NCBI RefSeq assembly: GCF_000721235.1
Contig: NZ_JOFH01000014.1
Location: 186,001 to 250,000, forward strand
Length of the DNA stretch: 64,000 nt
Source of the DNA: Streptomyces olivaceus
Lineage (GTDB): Bacteria > Actinomycetota > Actinomycetes > Streptomycetales > Streptomycetaceae
Direction: 5' to 3'
Part shown: piece after piece, positions 30,378 through 40,313 of the stretch
How the letters are laid out: every line of letters begins with the position of its first letter
Numbering within the stretch: the first letter of the stretch is position 1
Position numbers and translations under genes: made by a program
Notes under the pieces: generated by a model
Database searches by the model: none
The model's input: only the letters and a program-made list of their open reading frames with translations
What the model was told of the DNA's origin: nothing

Positions 30378-30432
30378 TGATCCACAGTCAAGTCGGGTTA
30401 TCCACAGGCTGGTTGGGTGTTCCTGTGGAAAC
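30378..30432. other. Small DnaA-box group
   Basis: TTATCCACA at 30398-30406 is a perfect box. It is flanked by near boxes TGATCCACA (30378-30386) and, on the other strand, TGTGGAAAC (30424-30432). DnaA prefers TTGTCCACA or TTATCCACA in Streptomyces. The group lies between kptA and the end of the EphD-like gene. Confidence 0.65.
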
Positions 30433-32189
30433 TAGAGCGGCGGCTTCACCCGGGCGAGCCGCCTCAACACCCCCGGAGCGAGCCGGGACATGAGACGTGC
30501 CCCGCGTGCCTCGGGCGTCACCGGGACCACCGCCCTGTTGCGCACGACGGCCTCCAGGACGGCGTCGGCCACCTTCTCCGGCGGGTAGTTGCGCATCCCG
30601 TACAGGCGCGCGGTGCGCCGCCGCAGCCGCTTCTCCTCGTCGGGGTCGACGCCCGTGAAGTGCGCGGTCGTGGTGATGCGGGTGTTGACGAGGCCGGGGC
30701 AGATCGCGGTGACCCCGATGCCCTGTCCGGCCAGCTCGGCGCGCAGGCACTCGCTCAGCATCAGCACGGCCGCCTTGGAGGTGCCGTAGGCGGGCAGCGC
30801 CCGGGAGGGCTGGAAGGCCGCCGCGGAGGCCGTGTTGACGATGTGGCCGCCCTGCCCGCGCTCCGCCATCTGCCTGCCGAAGAGGCGGCAGCCGTGGATC
30901 ACGCCCCACAGATTGACGTCGAGGACCTTTCTCCAGTCCTCGGGGGTGGTGTCGAAGAAGGAGCCCGACAGGCCGATCCCGGCGTTGTTCACCAGCACGT
31001 CGACCACGCCGTACTCGGCGGCCACCCTGGCCGCCAGCGCCTCCATGGCCGTCTCGTCGGAGACGTCGACGGTCTCCGCCCAGGCCGCCGACGCGCCGAT
31101 CAGCCGGGACAGCTCCGCGGTGCGAGCGGCGGCCTCGGCGTCCCGGTCGACGGCCACCACGCGCGCGCCCGCCTCGGCGAACGCGAGCGCCGTGGACCGG
31201 CCGATGCCGTTGCCGGCGCCGGTGACCAGCACCAGCTGCCCGCCGAAGCGGTCGGCGTACTTCCCGCTCGCCGCGGCTGCGGGGCTTCCGTTCTCGACGG
31301 CGGTGACGAACTCCGTGATCCAGCCGGCCAGCCGGTCCGGCCGGGTGCGGGGCACCCAGTGCCCGGCGGGCAGCGTGCGCCGGGTCAGCCGCGGCGCCCA
31401 CGCCTCGAGTCCGTCGTAGAGCCGCTCGGAGAGATAGGGGTCGCCGAGGGGCGTGATGAGCTGCACGGGGGCGTGCGCGTACGCGTCCGCGCGCGGGTGG
31501 CGCAGCCGGGCCCGCACGTTGTCCCGGTACAGCCACGCCCCGTGCGCCGCGTCCGTCGGCAGGGACGCGGTCGGGTAGTCGCCGCGGGGCACCCGCTCGA
31601 CGCGTTCCAGGATGCGCGGCCAGTGCCTGCCGAGCGGGCCGCGCCAGGCCAGCTCGGGGAGTACGGGCGTGTGCAGCAGGTAGACGTACCAGGACTTGGC
31701 GCCCTGGCCGAGGAACTGTCCGACCCGGCGCGGGGTGGGACGCCGCAGACGTTCGTTGATCCAGTGCCCGAAGTGGTCGAGGGAAGGGCCGGACATCGAG
31801 GTGAAGGAGGCGATGCGGCCCTCGGTACGCCCGACCGTGACGAACTCCCACGACTGCACCGAGCCCCAGTCGTGGCCGACCAGGTGCACCGGGCGGCCGG
31901 GACTGACCGCGTCCGCCACGGCGAGGAAGTCGTCCGTCAGCTTCCGCAGCGTGAACCCGCCGCGCAGCGGGCTCGGCGCGGTGGACCGGCCGTGGCCCCG
32001 CACGTCGTAGAGGACGACATGGAAGCGCTCCGCGAGACGGACGGCCACCTCGGACCAGACCTCCTTGCTGTCCGGATAGCCGTGCACGAGCACGACGGTG
32101 GGCTGTCGCGGGTCGCCCAGCTCGGCCACGCACAGTTCGACCCCGCCCGTGCGCACCCGGCGCTCGCGCGCCCCGTCCAGCGCCGTCAT
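30432..32189 (-). CDS. Alpha/beta-hydrolase and short-chain dehydrogenase fusion (EphD-like)
   Basis: A 585-residue two-domain protein. Residues 1-275 form an alpha/beta hydrolase of the epoxide-hydrolase group (VVLVHGYPDSKEVW, the nucleophile region VGHDWGSVQSW with Asp as nucleophile). Residues about 295-560 form an SDR with the NAD(P) loop VTGAGNGIG, NNAG, and catalytic Ser plus YGTSK. The same architecture is EphD of Mycobacterium tuberculosis, linked to epoxy-mycolate turnover. Streptomyces lack mycolates, so the substrate here is probably another lipid epoxide, which is inference. Confidence 0.87.
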   Translation of the reverse strand: MTALDGARERRVRTGGVELCVAELGDPRQPTVVLVHGYPDSKEVWSEVAVRLAERFHVVLYDVRGHGRSTAPSPLRGGFTLRKLTDDFLAVADAVSPGRPVHLVGHDWGSVQSWEFVTVGRTEGRIASFTSMSGPSLDHFGHWINERLRRPTPRRVGQFLGQGAKSWYVYLLHTPVLPELAWRGPLGRHWPRILERVERVPRGDYPTASLPTDAAHGAWLYRDNVRARLRHPRADAYAHAPVQLITPLGDPYLSERLYDGLEAWAPRLTRRTLPAGHWVPRTRPDRLAGWITEFVTAVENGSPAAAASGKYADRFGGQLVLVTGAGNGIGRSTALAFAEAGARVVAVDRDAEAAARTAELSRLIGASAAWAETVDVSDETAMEALAARVAAEYGVVDVLVNNAGIGLSGSFFDTTPEDWRKVLDVNLWGVIHGCRLFGRQMAERGQGGHIVNTASAAAFQPSRALPAYGTSKAAVLMLSECLRAELAGQGIGVTAICPGLVNTRITTTAHFTGVDPDEEKRLRRRTARLYGMRNYPPEKVADAVLEAVVRNRAVVPVTPEARGARLMSRLAPGVLRRLARVKPPL

Positions 32190-32430
32190 GCCGCCCCCGT
32201 TCCACCGTCCCGGCCGGTCCGCGCCGTCCGGGCCACTCGCTCGTCACATGTCGCCGCCGAATCTCCCAGCTGTTAGACCCGACGTCAACAGTGCCGGGAG
32301 GGCGGTACCGCGGCCCCTTCCGTGGCTCTCAGGTACGGCATCCCCTACGGGCCCGTACTACTCCAGACTGACCCGAAGACGGCTCTGCGGTCTGACGACC
32401 ACAGTGGCGCCCGTCACTACTGTCGTGAAG

Positions 32431-33399
32431 GTGACTGTGATCGCGACCGAAAGCCTGAGCAAGCGGTTCCCCCGGGTGACCGCGCTCGACCGGCTCTCCG
32501 TGGACATCGGACCCGGTGTGACCGGACTCGTCGGTGCCAATGGCGCCGGCAAGTCCACTCTGATCAAGATCCTGCTGGGTCTGTCTCCCGCCACCGAGGG
32601 GCGAGCCGAAGTGCTCGGTCTCGATGTCGCCTCCAAGGGCGCCGACATCCGCGAGCGGGTCGGCTACATGCCGGAGCACGACTGCCTGCCACCCGACGTC
32701 TCGGCCACCGAGTTCGTCGTCCACATGGCACGCATGTCCGGCCTGCCGCCCACCGCGGCCCGCGAGCGCACGGCCGACACCCTGCGCCACGTCGGCCTGT
32801 ACGAGGAGCGCTACCGGCCGATCGGGGGCTACTCGACCGGCATGAAGCAGCGCGTGAAGCTCGCGCAGGCCCTGGTCCACGACCCCCAGCTGGTCTTCCT
32901 CGACGAGCCGACCAACGGCCTCGACCCCGTCGGCCGCGACGAGATGCTCGGCCTCATCCGCCGCATCCACACCGACTTCGGGATCTCCGTCCTGGTCACC
33001 TCCCACCTGCTGGGCGAGTTGGAACGCACCTGCGACCACGTCGTGGTCGTCGACGGCGGCAAGCTGCTGCGCTCCAGCTCCACCACGGACTTCACCCAGT
33101 CCACGACCACCCTCGCGATCGAGGTCACCGACACCGACGAGCACCCCGACGGCACCCGCGCGGTGCGCGACGCGCTCGACGCGCGCGGGGTGGCCGTCCA
33201 GGACGGCAGCGGCCTGCCCGGCGCCGGGCACGTCCTGCTGCTCACCTCGGCGGGCGAGGAGACCTACGACCTGGTCCGCGACGTCATAGCCGACCTCGGC
33301 CTCGGCCTGGTCCGCATGGAGCAGCGCCGGCACCACATCTCGGAGGTCTTCACGGACAGCGACGCACAACGGAAGGAGGCGGTCGGCCATGGCAGCTGA
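32431..33399 (+). CDS. ABC transporter ATP-binding protein (first pair)
   Basis: A 322-residue ABC-2 type ATPase. Walker A is GANGAGKST, the signature is YSTGMKQRVK, Walker B is LVFLDEPTNGLDP, and a C-terminal extension of about 100 residues follows. It probably works with the permease that starts inside its last codons (the ORFs overlap by 11 bases), moving a substrate out of the cell. The start is uncertain: GTG 32431 is used because the beta strand VIATESLSKRF begins there; no ribosome site is strong. Confidence 0.88.
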   Translation: MTVIATESLSKRFPRVTALDRLSVDIGPGVTGLVGANGAGKSTLIKILLGLSPATEGRAEVLGLDVASKGADIRERVGYMPEHDCLPPDVSATEFVVHMARMSGLPPTAARERTADTLRHVGLYEERYRPIGGYSTGMKQRVKLAQALVHDPQLVFLDEPTNGLDPVGRDEMLGLIRRIHTDFGISVLVTSHLLGELERTCDHVVVVDGGKLLRSSSTTDFTQSTTTLAIEVTDTDEHPDGTRAVRDALDARGVAVQDGSGLPGAGHVLLLTSAGEETYDLVRDVIADLGLGLVRMEQRRHHISEVFTDSDAQRKEAVGHGS

Positions 33400-34297
33400 A
33401 CAGCCCACAGCCACGGTCCCGGGTGACCAGACCCGCATCCACAACATCGGCTACCGCAATTACGACGGCCCCCGCCTCGGCCGCGCCTATGCCCGCCGCT
33501 CGCTGTACTCGCAGTCGTTGCGCGGCTCCTACGGCCTGGGCCGCTCGGCCAAGTCCAAGGTGCTGCCGATGCTGCTGTTCGTGGTGATGTGCCTGCCGGC
33601 GGCCATCATGGTCGCCGTCGCCGTCGCCACGAAGGCCAACGACCTGCCTCTGGACTACACGCGCTACGCGATCGTCATGCAGGCCGTCATCAGCCTCTAC
33701 GTCGCTTCCCAGGCCCCCCAGTCCGTCTCGCGCGACCTGCGTTTCAAGACCGTGCCGCTGTACTTCTCACGGCCGATCGAGACCGGCGACTACGTCCGCG
33801 CCAAGTACGCGTCGCTGGCCTCGGCCCTCTTCATCCTCACCGCCGCCCCCCTGCTGGTGCTCTACGTGGGCGCGCTGCTAGCCAAGCTCGACTTCGCGGA
33901 CCAGACCAAGGGGTTCGCTCAGGGACTGGTCTCCGTGGCACTGCTCTCGCTGCTCTTCGCCGGTCTCGGCCTCGTCATCGCCTCGGTCACCCCGCGCCGC
34001 GGCTTCGGCATCGCGGCCGTCATCGCCGTCCTGACCATCAGCTACGGCGCTGTCTCCACGCTCCAGGCCATCGCGGAGGTCCAGTCCGGCTCCGGAGCCG
34101 TCTCCTGGATCGGCCTGTTCTCGCCGATCACCCTCATCGACGGAGTGGCGGCGGCCTTCCTGGGCGCCACCTCCGCCTTCCCCGGCGGGGTGGGCCCGGG
34201 CAACGGGGAGGGCGCGGTCTACGTCCTCGTCACCCTCGGCCTGATCGCCGGCGCCTACGGCCTGCTGATGCGCCGCTACCAGAAGGTGGGACTGTGA
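33389..34297 (+). CDS. ABC-2 type permease (first pair)
   Basis: A 302-residue membrane protein with a basic N-terminal part (about 1-55, containing NIGYRNYDGPRLGRAYARRS, typical of this family) and six helices. It begins inside the end of the first ATPase gene and its stop overlaps the start of the second ATPase gene (GTGA), so all are translationally coupled. The substrate is unknown. Confidence 0.87.
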   Translation: MAAEQPTATVPGDQTRIHNIGYRNYDGPRLGRAYARRSLYSQSLRGSYGLGRSAKSKVLPMLLFVVMCLPAAIMVAVAVATKANDLPLDYTRYAIVMQAVISLYVASQAPQSVSRDLRFKTVPLYFSRPIETGDYVRAKYASLASALFILTAAPLLVLYVGALLAKLDFADQTKGFAQGLVSVALLSLLFAGLGLVIASVTPRRGFGIAAVIAVLTISYGAVSTLQAIAEVQSGSGAVSWIGLFSPITLIDGVAAAFLGATSAFPGGVGPGNGEGAVYVLVTLGLIAGAYGLLMRRYQKVGL

Positions 34298-35205
34298 CCA
34301 CGCTGAACATCGACCACGTCTCCCGCTGGTTCGGCAACGTGGTCGCAGTCAACGACATCACCATGACGATCGGTCCCGGCGTCACCGGCCTGCTCGGCCC
34401 GAACGGCGCGGGAAAGTCCACCCTCATCAACATGATGGGCGGCTTCCTCGCCCCCTCCACCGGCAGTGTCACCCTCGACGGACAAGCGGTCTGGCGCAAC
34501 GAGTCCATCTACCGGCACATCGGCATCGTCCCCGAGCGCGAGGCGATGTACGACTTCCTCACCGGCCGCGAGTTCGTCCTCGCCAACGCGGAACTGCACG
34601 GCCTGGGCGCCAGGGCGGCCGACGAGGCGCTCGCCACGGTCGAGATGGCCCACGCCCAGGACCGCAAGATCGCCACGTACTCCAAGGGCATGCGCCAGCG
34701 CGTGAAGATGGCCTCCGCCCTGGTCCACCAGCCCTCGCTGCTGCTGCTCGACGAACCGTTCAACGGCATGGACCCGCGCCAGCGCATGCAGCTGATGGAT
34801 CTGCTGCGGCGCATGGGCGACGAGGGGCGCACGGTGCTGTTCTCCTCGCACATCCTCGAAGAGGTCGAACAGCTGGCCTGGCACATCGAGGTCATCGTCG
34901 CCGGACGCCACGCGGCCAGCGGCGACTTCCGCAAGATCCGCCGCCTGATGACCGACCGGCCGCACCGCTACCTGGTGCGTTCCAGCGACGACCGGGCCCT
35001 CGCCGCGGCGCTGATCGCCGACCCGTCGACGTCCGGCATCGAGGTCGATCTCGCCGAGGGAGCCCTGCGCATCCAGGCCGTCGACTTCGGCCGTTTCACG
35101 GCCCTGCTGCCGAAGGTCGCCCGCGACCACGGCATCCGGCTGCTCACGGTCTCGCCGTCCGACGAGTCCCTCGAGTCCGTCTTCTCGTATCTCGTCGCGG
35201 CGTAG
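34294..35205 (+). CDS. ABC transporter ATP-binding protein (second pair)
   Basis: A 303-residue ATPase. Walker A is GPNGAGKST (about residues 38-46), the signature YSKGMRQRVK, and Walker B LLLLDEPFNGMDP. GTG 34294 is chosen because it overlaps the permease stop by four bases and begins the domain (TTLNIDHVSRWFG). Sequence is related to the first ATPase, so the locus appears to be a duplication of an ATPase-permease unit. Confidence 0.88.
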   Translation: MTTLNIDHVSRWFGNVVAVNDITMTIGPGVTGLLGPNGAGKSTLINMMGGFLAPSTGSVTLDGQAVWRNESIYRHIGIVPEREAMYDFLTGREFVLANAELHGLGARAADEALATVEMAHAQDRKIATYSKGMRQRVKMASALVHQPSLLLLDEPFNGMDPRQRMQLMDLLRRMGDEGRTVLFSSHILEEVEQLAWHIEVIVAGRHAASGDFRKIRRLMTDRPHRYLVRSSDDRALAAALIADPSTSGIEVDLAEGALRIQAVDFGRFTALLPKVARDHGIRLLTVSPSDESLESVFSYLVAA

Positions 35206-35216
35206 GAGGCCGAAGA

Positions 35217-35936
35217 ATGTACGACCCCACAGTCGCCCGGCTCACCTACCGGGCCCTGCTCGGCCGCCGCCGGGCCCTCATCCTGGGCGCGCTCCCCCTG
35301 CTGCTGCTCGTCATCGCCGTGGCGGTGCGCGTCCTCGCCGGAGCCGACGACCAGACCACCGCCGACGTGCTGGGCGGGTTCGCCCTCGCCACCATGGTGC
35401 CGATCATCGGCGTCATCGCCGGCACCGGCGCCATCGGCCCCGAGATCGACGACGGCTCGGTGGTGTATCTGCTGTCCAAGCCGATCAAGCGTCCGACGAT
35501 CATCTTCACCAAGCTGATCGTCGCCATAGCCGTGACGATGGTCTTCTCCGCCGTGCCGACGCTGCTCGCCGGCCTGATCCTCAACGGCAACGGCCAGCAG
35601 GTCGCCGTCGCCTACACGATCGCCGCGCTGGTCGCCTCCATCGCCTACGCCGCGCTGTTCCTGCTCCTCGGCACGGTCTCCCGGCACGCGGTGGTCTTCG
35701 GGCTCGTCTACGCGCTGGTCTGGGAGGCGCTGTTCGGCTCCCTGGTGCCGGGCGCCCGCACGCTCAGCGTCCAGCAGTGGTCGCTCGCGGTGGCCCAGAA
35801 GGTCGCCGACGGCAACCTGGTGACCTCCGACGTCGGCCTGCCGACCGCGACGGTGCTGCTCGCCGGGGTGACCGTGTTGGCGACCTGGTACGCCGGCCAG
35901 AAGCTGCGGTCGCTGACGCTCGCCGGGGAGGAGTGA
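35217..35936 (+). CDS. ABC-2 type permease (second pair)
   Basis: A 239-residue permease with six predicted helices, shorter than the first one and lacking its basic N-terminal domain. It starts 11 bases after the second ATPase with GGAGG before its ATG. The four genes 32431-35936 are one operon. Such two-ATPase, two-permease sets are often self-protection or lipid exporters, but nothing here proves a substrate. Confidence 0.86.
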   Translation: MYDPTVARLTYRALLGRRRALILGALPLLLLVIAVAVRVLAGADDQTTADVLGGFALATMVPIIGVIAGTGAIGPEIDDGSVVYLLSKPIKRPTIIFTKLIVAIAVTMVFSAVPTLLAGLILNGNGQQVAVAYTIAALVASIAYAALFLLLGTVSRHAVVFGLVYALVWEALFGSLVPGARTLSVQQWSLAVAQKVADGNLVTSDVGLPTATVLLAGVTVLATWYAGQKLRSLTLAGEE

Positions 35937-36097
35937 GGCGGACCCCGGTCGACGTCCGCCGCGTGGGGAGCGGGTCCCGGCACTGACGGGGCCTTCACCC
36001 GCGCTCCGGCACACTGGGAACGACGACCCACGCGTACGCACACACCACCGACAAGCACGTACGGAGACCACGAGGACGCGAGGCTGGGAGGAACCTG

Positions 36098-36376
36098 ATG
36101 ACGGGCCACACACCCCGGCAGGACCGGCAGGGACAGCCGGAGGACCGCACCACGGAACCCACGGACGCCGCCCGGGACGCCTCCTGGGACGACCTCGTCC
36201 TGGACGAGGAGTTCGTGCGCGAGGCGGGGACCTCCGAGCCGTCGGCCCGCGCCCGGATGCTCGCCGCCCGGTGGCGCCGCGAGCGGCCCGAGCCGCAGCC
36301 TTGGCGCTCGGACGAGCCGCCCGCGGGCTGGTTCTTCAGCAAGGGCCGCCGACGGCGCAGGTGGCGTCGGGGCTGA
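36098..36376 (+). CDS. Small basic-tailed protein of unknown function
   Basis: A 92-residue protein with a charged, disordered N-terminus (Gln, Arg, Asp), an acidic middle (SWDDLVLDEEFVREA), and a very basic C-terminal tail made almost only of Arg and Trp. It is preceded by GGGAGG at correct distance, which supports translation. I do not recognise a domain. The Trp-Phe-Phe then poly-Arg end might bind nucleic acid or membrane; this is a guess. Confidence 0.65.
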   Translation: MTGHTPRQDRQGQPEDRTTEPTDAARDASWDDLVLDEEFVREAGTSEPSARARMLAARWRRERPEPQPWRSDEPPAGWFFSKGRRRRRWRRG

Positions 36377-36604
36377 CGCGGCGTACGTCCGCTTTTATTC
36401 AGTGGCGCCCGACCTGTGACGGCGGCACTGTGGTGGATGCACGAGGCCGGACGGCGCCGGCGCGACGGGCGGCCGCTTCGAGCACGCGGGACGCCTCGCG
36501 TGGGCCGACCGACGGGGACGTCGGCGCCGTCCGGACCGTGCACCCGACCGGGACGGGGCCCGGAGCACCGGAAGCACCGGCCCGCGTCGCGGAGCCGGCC
36601 GGCG

Positions 36605-37435
36605 TCAGGCCGCCAGCCGCTCCAGCACCACCGCGATGCCGTCCTCGTCGTTGGAGGACGTCACCTCGTCGGCCACCGCCTTCAGCTCCTCGTGGGCATT
36701 GGCCATCGCCACGCCCCTGGCGGCCCAGCCGAACATCGGGACGTCGTTGGGCATGTCGCCGAAGGCGATCGTGTCCGCGGACTTCAGACCGAGCCGGCGT
36801 GCCGCCAGTGAGAGGCCGGTCGCCTTGGACAGACCGAGGGGGAGCAGCTCGACCACACCCGCGCCGGCCATGGTCACCGTGACGAAGCCGCCCGCGGTGC
36901 GCCGGGCCGCTTCGGCCAGGGCGTCGTCCGACAGGGTCGGATGCTGGATGTAGATCTTGTTCAGCGGAGCCGACCACAGGTCCGAGGCATCGGTGAAGGG
37001 TACGGCGGGGAGATCGCCCCCGACCTCGTAGCCCGGGCCGACGAGCACGTCGCCGTCCAGACCGTCGCGGCTCGCGGCCAGGTACAGCGGGCCGGTCTCC
37101 GCCTCGATCTTGGCCAGCGCCACCCCGGCCAGCTGCCGGTCCAGCGTGACCGAGGTCAGCAGCCGGTGTTCGCCGGCGTGGTAGACCTGCGCGCCCTGAC
37201 CGCAGACGGCCAGCCCGTCGTAACCGAGGTCGTCGAGGATGTACCGGGTCCACGGCACCGCGCGGCCGGTGACCACGATGTGGGCCGCGCCCGCCGCGGT
37301 GGCGGCGGCGAGCGCGTCCCGGGTGCGCTGCGAGACCGTGTCGTCGCCGCGCAGCAGCGTGCCGTCGAGGTCCGTCGCGATCAGCCGGTACGGGAAGGAG
37401 CCGGCCCGGGCGGCGTCGGAGGCGGAGCCGGTCAC
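36605..37435 (-). CDS. Cof-type HAD-superfamily phosphatase (second copy)
   Basis: A 276-residue relative of the protein at 27741-28628. Motifs: [10 protein letters not shown] (about 21-30), [15 protein letters not shown] with the catalytic Lys, and [10 protein letters not shown]. The GTG start at 37435 shares four bases with the serS stop (GTGA), so it is translated by coupling with serS. The link with seryl-tRNA synthetase is conserved in this gene order but unexplained. Confidence 0.9.
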   Translation of the reverse strand: MTGSASDAARAGSFPYRLIATDLDGTLLRGDDTVSQRTRDALAAATAAGAAHIVVTGRAVPWTRYILDDLGYDGLAVCGQGAQVYHAGEHRLLTSVTLDRQLAGVALAKIEAETGPLYLAASRDGLDGDVLVGPGYEVGGDLPAVPFTDASDLWSAPLNKIYIQHPTLSDDALAEAARRTAGGFVTVTMAGAGVVELLPLGLSKATGLSLAARRLGLKSADTIAFGDMPNDVPMFGWAARGVAMANAHEELKAVADEVTSSNDEDGIAVVLERLAA

Positions 37436-38709
37436 TTGGCCACCGGCTCCAGGACCTCCCGGCCCCCCAGGAACGGGCGCAGCGCCTCCGGCACGCGGAC
37501 CGACCCGTCGGCCTGCTGGTGGTTCTCCAGGATCGCCACGATCGTGCGCGGAACGGCGCACAGCGTGCCGTTGAGCGTGGCCAGCGGACGCACCTTCTTG
37601 TCCTCGCGGACCCGGATCGACAGCCTCCGGGACTGGAACTCGGTGCAGTCCGAGGTGGAGGTCAGCTCGCGGTACTTGCCCTGGGTCGGGATCCACGCCT
37701 CGCAGTCGAACTTGCGCGCGGCCGAGGAGCCCAGGTCGGCGGAGGCCACGTCGATCACCCGGAACGGCAGCTCCAGCGAGGTCAGCCACTGCTTCTCCCA
37801 CTCCAGCAGGCGCTGGTGCTCGGCCTGCGCGTCCTCGGGCAGGACGTAGGAGAACATCTCGACCTTGTCGAACTGGTGCACACGGAAGATGCCCCGGGTG
37901 TCCTTGCCGTGCGAGCCCGCCTCGCGGCGGAAGCACGGCGAGAAACCGGCGTAGCGCAGCGGCAGCCGGTCGGCGTCGAGGATCTCGTCCATGTGGTACG
38001 CGGCCAGCGGCACCTCGGACGTTCCGACCAGGTAGAGGTCGTCCTTGTCGAGGTGGTAGACGTCCTGGGCGGCCTGGCCGAGGAAGCCGGTGCCCGCCAT
38101 CGACTGCGGACGCACCAGCGCCGGCGTCAGTATCGGGGTGAAGCCGGCCGCCGTGGCCTGTGCGATCGCCGCGTTGACGAGGGCCAGTTCCAGGAGCGCG
38201 CCGACGCCGGTGAGGAAGTAGAAGCGCGAGCCGGAGACCTTGGCGCCGCGCTCCACGTCGATGGCGCCGAGCAGCTGGCCCAGCTCCAGGTGGTCGCGGG
38301 GCTCGAAGCCCTCGGCCGCGAAGTCGCGGTGCGTGCCGTGCGTCTCCAGCGTGACGAAGTCCTCCTCGCCGCCGACGGGGACCTCGGGGTGGACGAGGTT
38401 CCCGAGCCGCTGGAGCAGCTCCTGGGTCTCGGTGTCGGCGGCGTCGCGCTCGGCGTCGGCGGCCTTGACGTCGGTCTTCAGCTGTTCGGCCCGCTTGAGC
38501 AGCTCGGCCTTCTCGTCGCCGGCGGCCCTGCCGATCAGCTTGCCGAGGCCCTTCTGCTCGGCGCGCAGCTCGTCGAAGCGGACGCCGGACGACCTGCGCC
38601 GTTCGTCGGCTGACAGGAGGGAGTCGACGAGCGCGACATCCTCTCCACGGGCACGCTGCGAGGCGCGCACACGGTCGGGGTCCTCACGGAGCAGGCGAAG
38701 GTCAATCAC
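37432..38709 (-). CDS. serS: Seryl-tRNA synthetase
   Basis: A 425-residue class II synthetase. A long antiparallel coiled coil at the N-terminus (about 30-100) clasps the tRNA variable arm; motif 2 ([25 protein letters not shown]) and motif 3 ([18 protein letters not shown]) are intact. It charges tRNA-Ser, including the gene found here at 58856. The GTG 38709 ([17 protein letters not shown]) is the natural family N-terminus. It heads an operon with the HAD gene. Confidence 0.97.
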   Translation of the reverse strand: MIDLRLLREDPDRVRASQRARGEDVALVDSLLSADERRRSSGVRFDELRAEQKGLGKLIGRAAGDEKAELLKRAEQLKTDVKAADAERDAADTETQELLQRLGNLVHPEVPVGGEEDFVTLETHGTHRDFAAEGFEPRDHLELGQLLGAIDVERGAKVSGSRFYFLTGVGALLELALVNAAIAQATAAGFTPILTPALVRPQSMAGTGFLGQAAQDVYHLDKDDLYLVGTSEVPLAAYHMDEILDADRLPLRYAGFSPCFRREAGSHGKDTRGIFRVHQFDKVEMFSYVLPEDAQAEHQRLLEWEKQWLTSLELPFRVIDVASADLGSSAARKFDCEAWIPTQGKYRELTSTSDCTEFQSRRLSIRVREDKKVRPLATLNGTLCAVPRTIVAILENHQQADGSVRVPEALRPFLGGREVLEPVAK

Positions 38710-38912
38710 ACGGCCAAGGCTACCGGGGCGCGGTGACGTGTCTCGACCCACTATTGCCGCACGGGGAATGGTGTTCCGTTATGTGTGCATTGCCCCATGC
38801 GTTCCTCATGGCCCTGTGCGTCAAGGAAAGCGGGTCGAATCCCTGGAACGAGGCAGAATGCGGACGAGGAGTTGACCGTATCGCCTTGCGGAGAACGGGA
38901 CTTGACGGTGCG

Positions 38913-39224
38913 TTGTCCACAGGAATCCACAGCTCGGGAAAGTTATCCACAGGCTGTGTGAAAGATCTGTGGATCGATGGAAGTGATCATTCCTGATTCC
39001 GGGAGTCCGCTCGACCAAACCCTTCACGACCCCACTTTCGAGTGGAAACGGGGCGTCCGGTGTCACTCCGGAGTATGGAGGGCGAGAAACAGGTGGACGA
39101 AGGGTGACCTGCGGGTCTGTGGAGGACGTAGGGGCTTGTAGGGGGATTTATCGACTGAATGCCCCTTGGCTGTCGACTTGTCCCCAGGTCGAGAAGCAGA
39201 CCTGTGGATAACTTCTGTGGACAA
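38913..39224. other. DnaA-box cluster between pheA and serS
   Basis: Four strong boxes: TTGTCCACA (38913-38921), TTATCCACA (38943-38951), and, on the other strand, TGTGGATAA (39203-39211) and TGTGGACAA (39216-39224). The two pairs point toward each other about 250 bases apart. Weaker boxes lie at 38923-38931, 38968-38976, 39118-39126 and 39178-39186. There is no gene in this 590-base gap (38710-39300), which is also less GC-rich than its surroundings. It may match the titration cluster known as D78 in S. coelicolor; the equivalence is inferred from its location in the gene order. Confidence 0.85.
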
Positions 39225-39300
39225 AGAAAATCAGCAGGTACGACCAGCGTGACGTGCCGAAGGGAGCCGCCCCTCAGAGCGGCTCCGCCGGGGCGACCCG

Positions 39301-40233
39301 TCAGAAGCGTCCGTCCTGGCAGCGTGCCACCCAGTCCGCGGCCGCCACGAAGTCCGCGTCGGAGGTGCCCGGCCGCTGGGGACCCGGAACCGCAGGCCCG
39401 GCCTCGGCCCGCGGGTACGACCCGAGGTAGCGCACCTGGAGGCAGGACCGCTTCAGCCCCATCAGCGTGTCGGCCACCCGGCGGTCGGTGATGTGTCCCT
39501 CGGCGTCGATGCAGAAGCAGTAGTTGCCGATCCCGGCGCCGGTGGGACGGGACTGCAGCAGCGTCAGGTTGACGCCCCGGGTGGCGAACTCGCCCAGCAG
39601 GTCGCGCAGGCCGCCGGGGTGGTCGTCGCGCTGCCAGAGCACGACGGACGTCTTGTCCGCCCCGGTCGGTGCCGCGGGCCGGGCCGGGCGGCCCACCAGC
39701 ACGAACCGCGTCTGGGCGTTCTCCGCGTCGTGGATGTCGGCCTCCAGCACCTCCAGGCCGTAGCGTTCCGCGGCGAACTCGCCGGCGAAGGCCGCGTCGT
39801 ACCGGCCCTCCTGCACCAGGCGGGCGCCGTCCGCGTTCGACGCGGCCGACTCCCAGGCCGCGTCCGGTAGGTGTGCCTTGAGCCAGTTCCGGACCTGGGG
39901 CTGGGCGGCCGGGTGGGCGGTGACCGTCTTGATGTCCGACAGCTTGGTGCCCGGCCGGACGAGCAGCGCGAAGGTGATGGACAGCAGCACCTCGCGGTAG
40001 ATCATGAGCGGCTGGCCGGCGACCAGCTCGTCGAGGGTGGTGGTGATGCCGCCCTCGACGGAGTTCTCGATCGGCACGAAGGCGGCCTCGGCCTCTCCGG
40101 TGCGCACCGCGTCGAGTGCGGACTGGACGGAGACGTAGGGGACCAGCTCCCGGGTCGCCGTCTCCGGAAGCGTGCGCAGGGCGACTTCGGTGAAGGTGCC
40201 TTCAGGGCCGAGATACGCGTAGCTGGCTGGCAT
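39301..40233 (-). CDS. pheA: Prephenate dehydratase
   Basis: A 310-residue enzyme that converts prephenate to phenylpyruvate in phenylalanine synthesis. The catalytic domain (about 1-185) shows YLGPEGTFTEVA, ENSVEGGITTTLDEL and the essential TRF motif in AQTRFVLVG. The ACT regulatory domain (about 195-275) has LLQSRPTGAGIGNYCFCID for phenylalanine feedback. No chorismate mutase domain is fused. The C-terminal 35 residues are Pro-rich. It stands 80 bases after the end of dtpA on the same strand. Confidence 0.96.
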   Translation of the reverse strand: MPASYAYLGPEGTFTEVALRTLPETATRELVPYVSVQSALDAVRTGEAEAAFVPIENSVEGGITTTLDELVAGQPLMIYREVLLSITFALLVRPGTKLSDIKTVTAHPAAQPQVRNWLKAHLPDAAWESAASNADGARLVQEGRYDAAFAGEFAAERYGLEVLEADIHDAENAQTRFVLVGRPARPAAPTGADKTSVVLWQRDDHPGGLRDLLGEFATRGVNLTLLQSRPTGAGIGNYCFCIDAEGHITDRRVADTLMGLKRSCLQVRYLGSYPRAEAGPAVPGPQRPGTSDADFVAAADWVARCQDGRF

Positions 40234-40313
40234 GTCCTCACCCTAATGGGCCCGGAGGGACGCGGCCGACGTGTCTCGTACGCGGCCCTCCCCGGGGTGG
40301 TCTCCCGCCGGTT

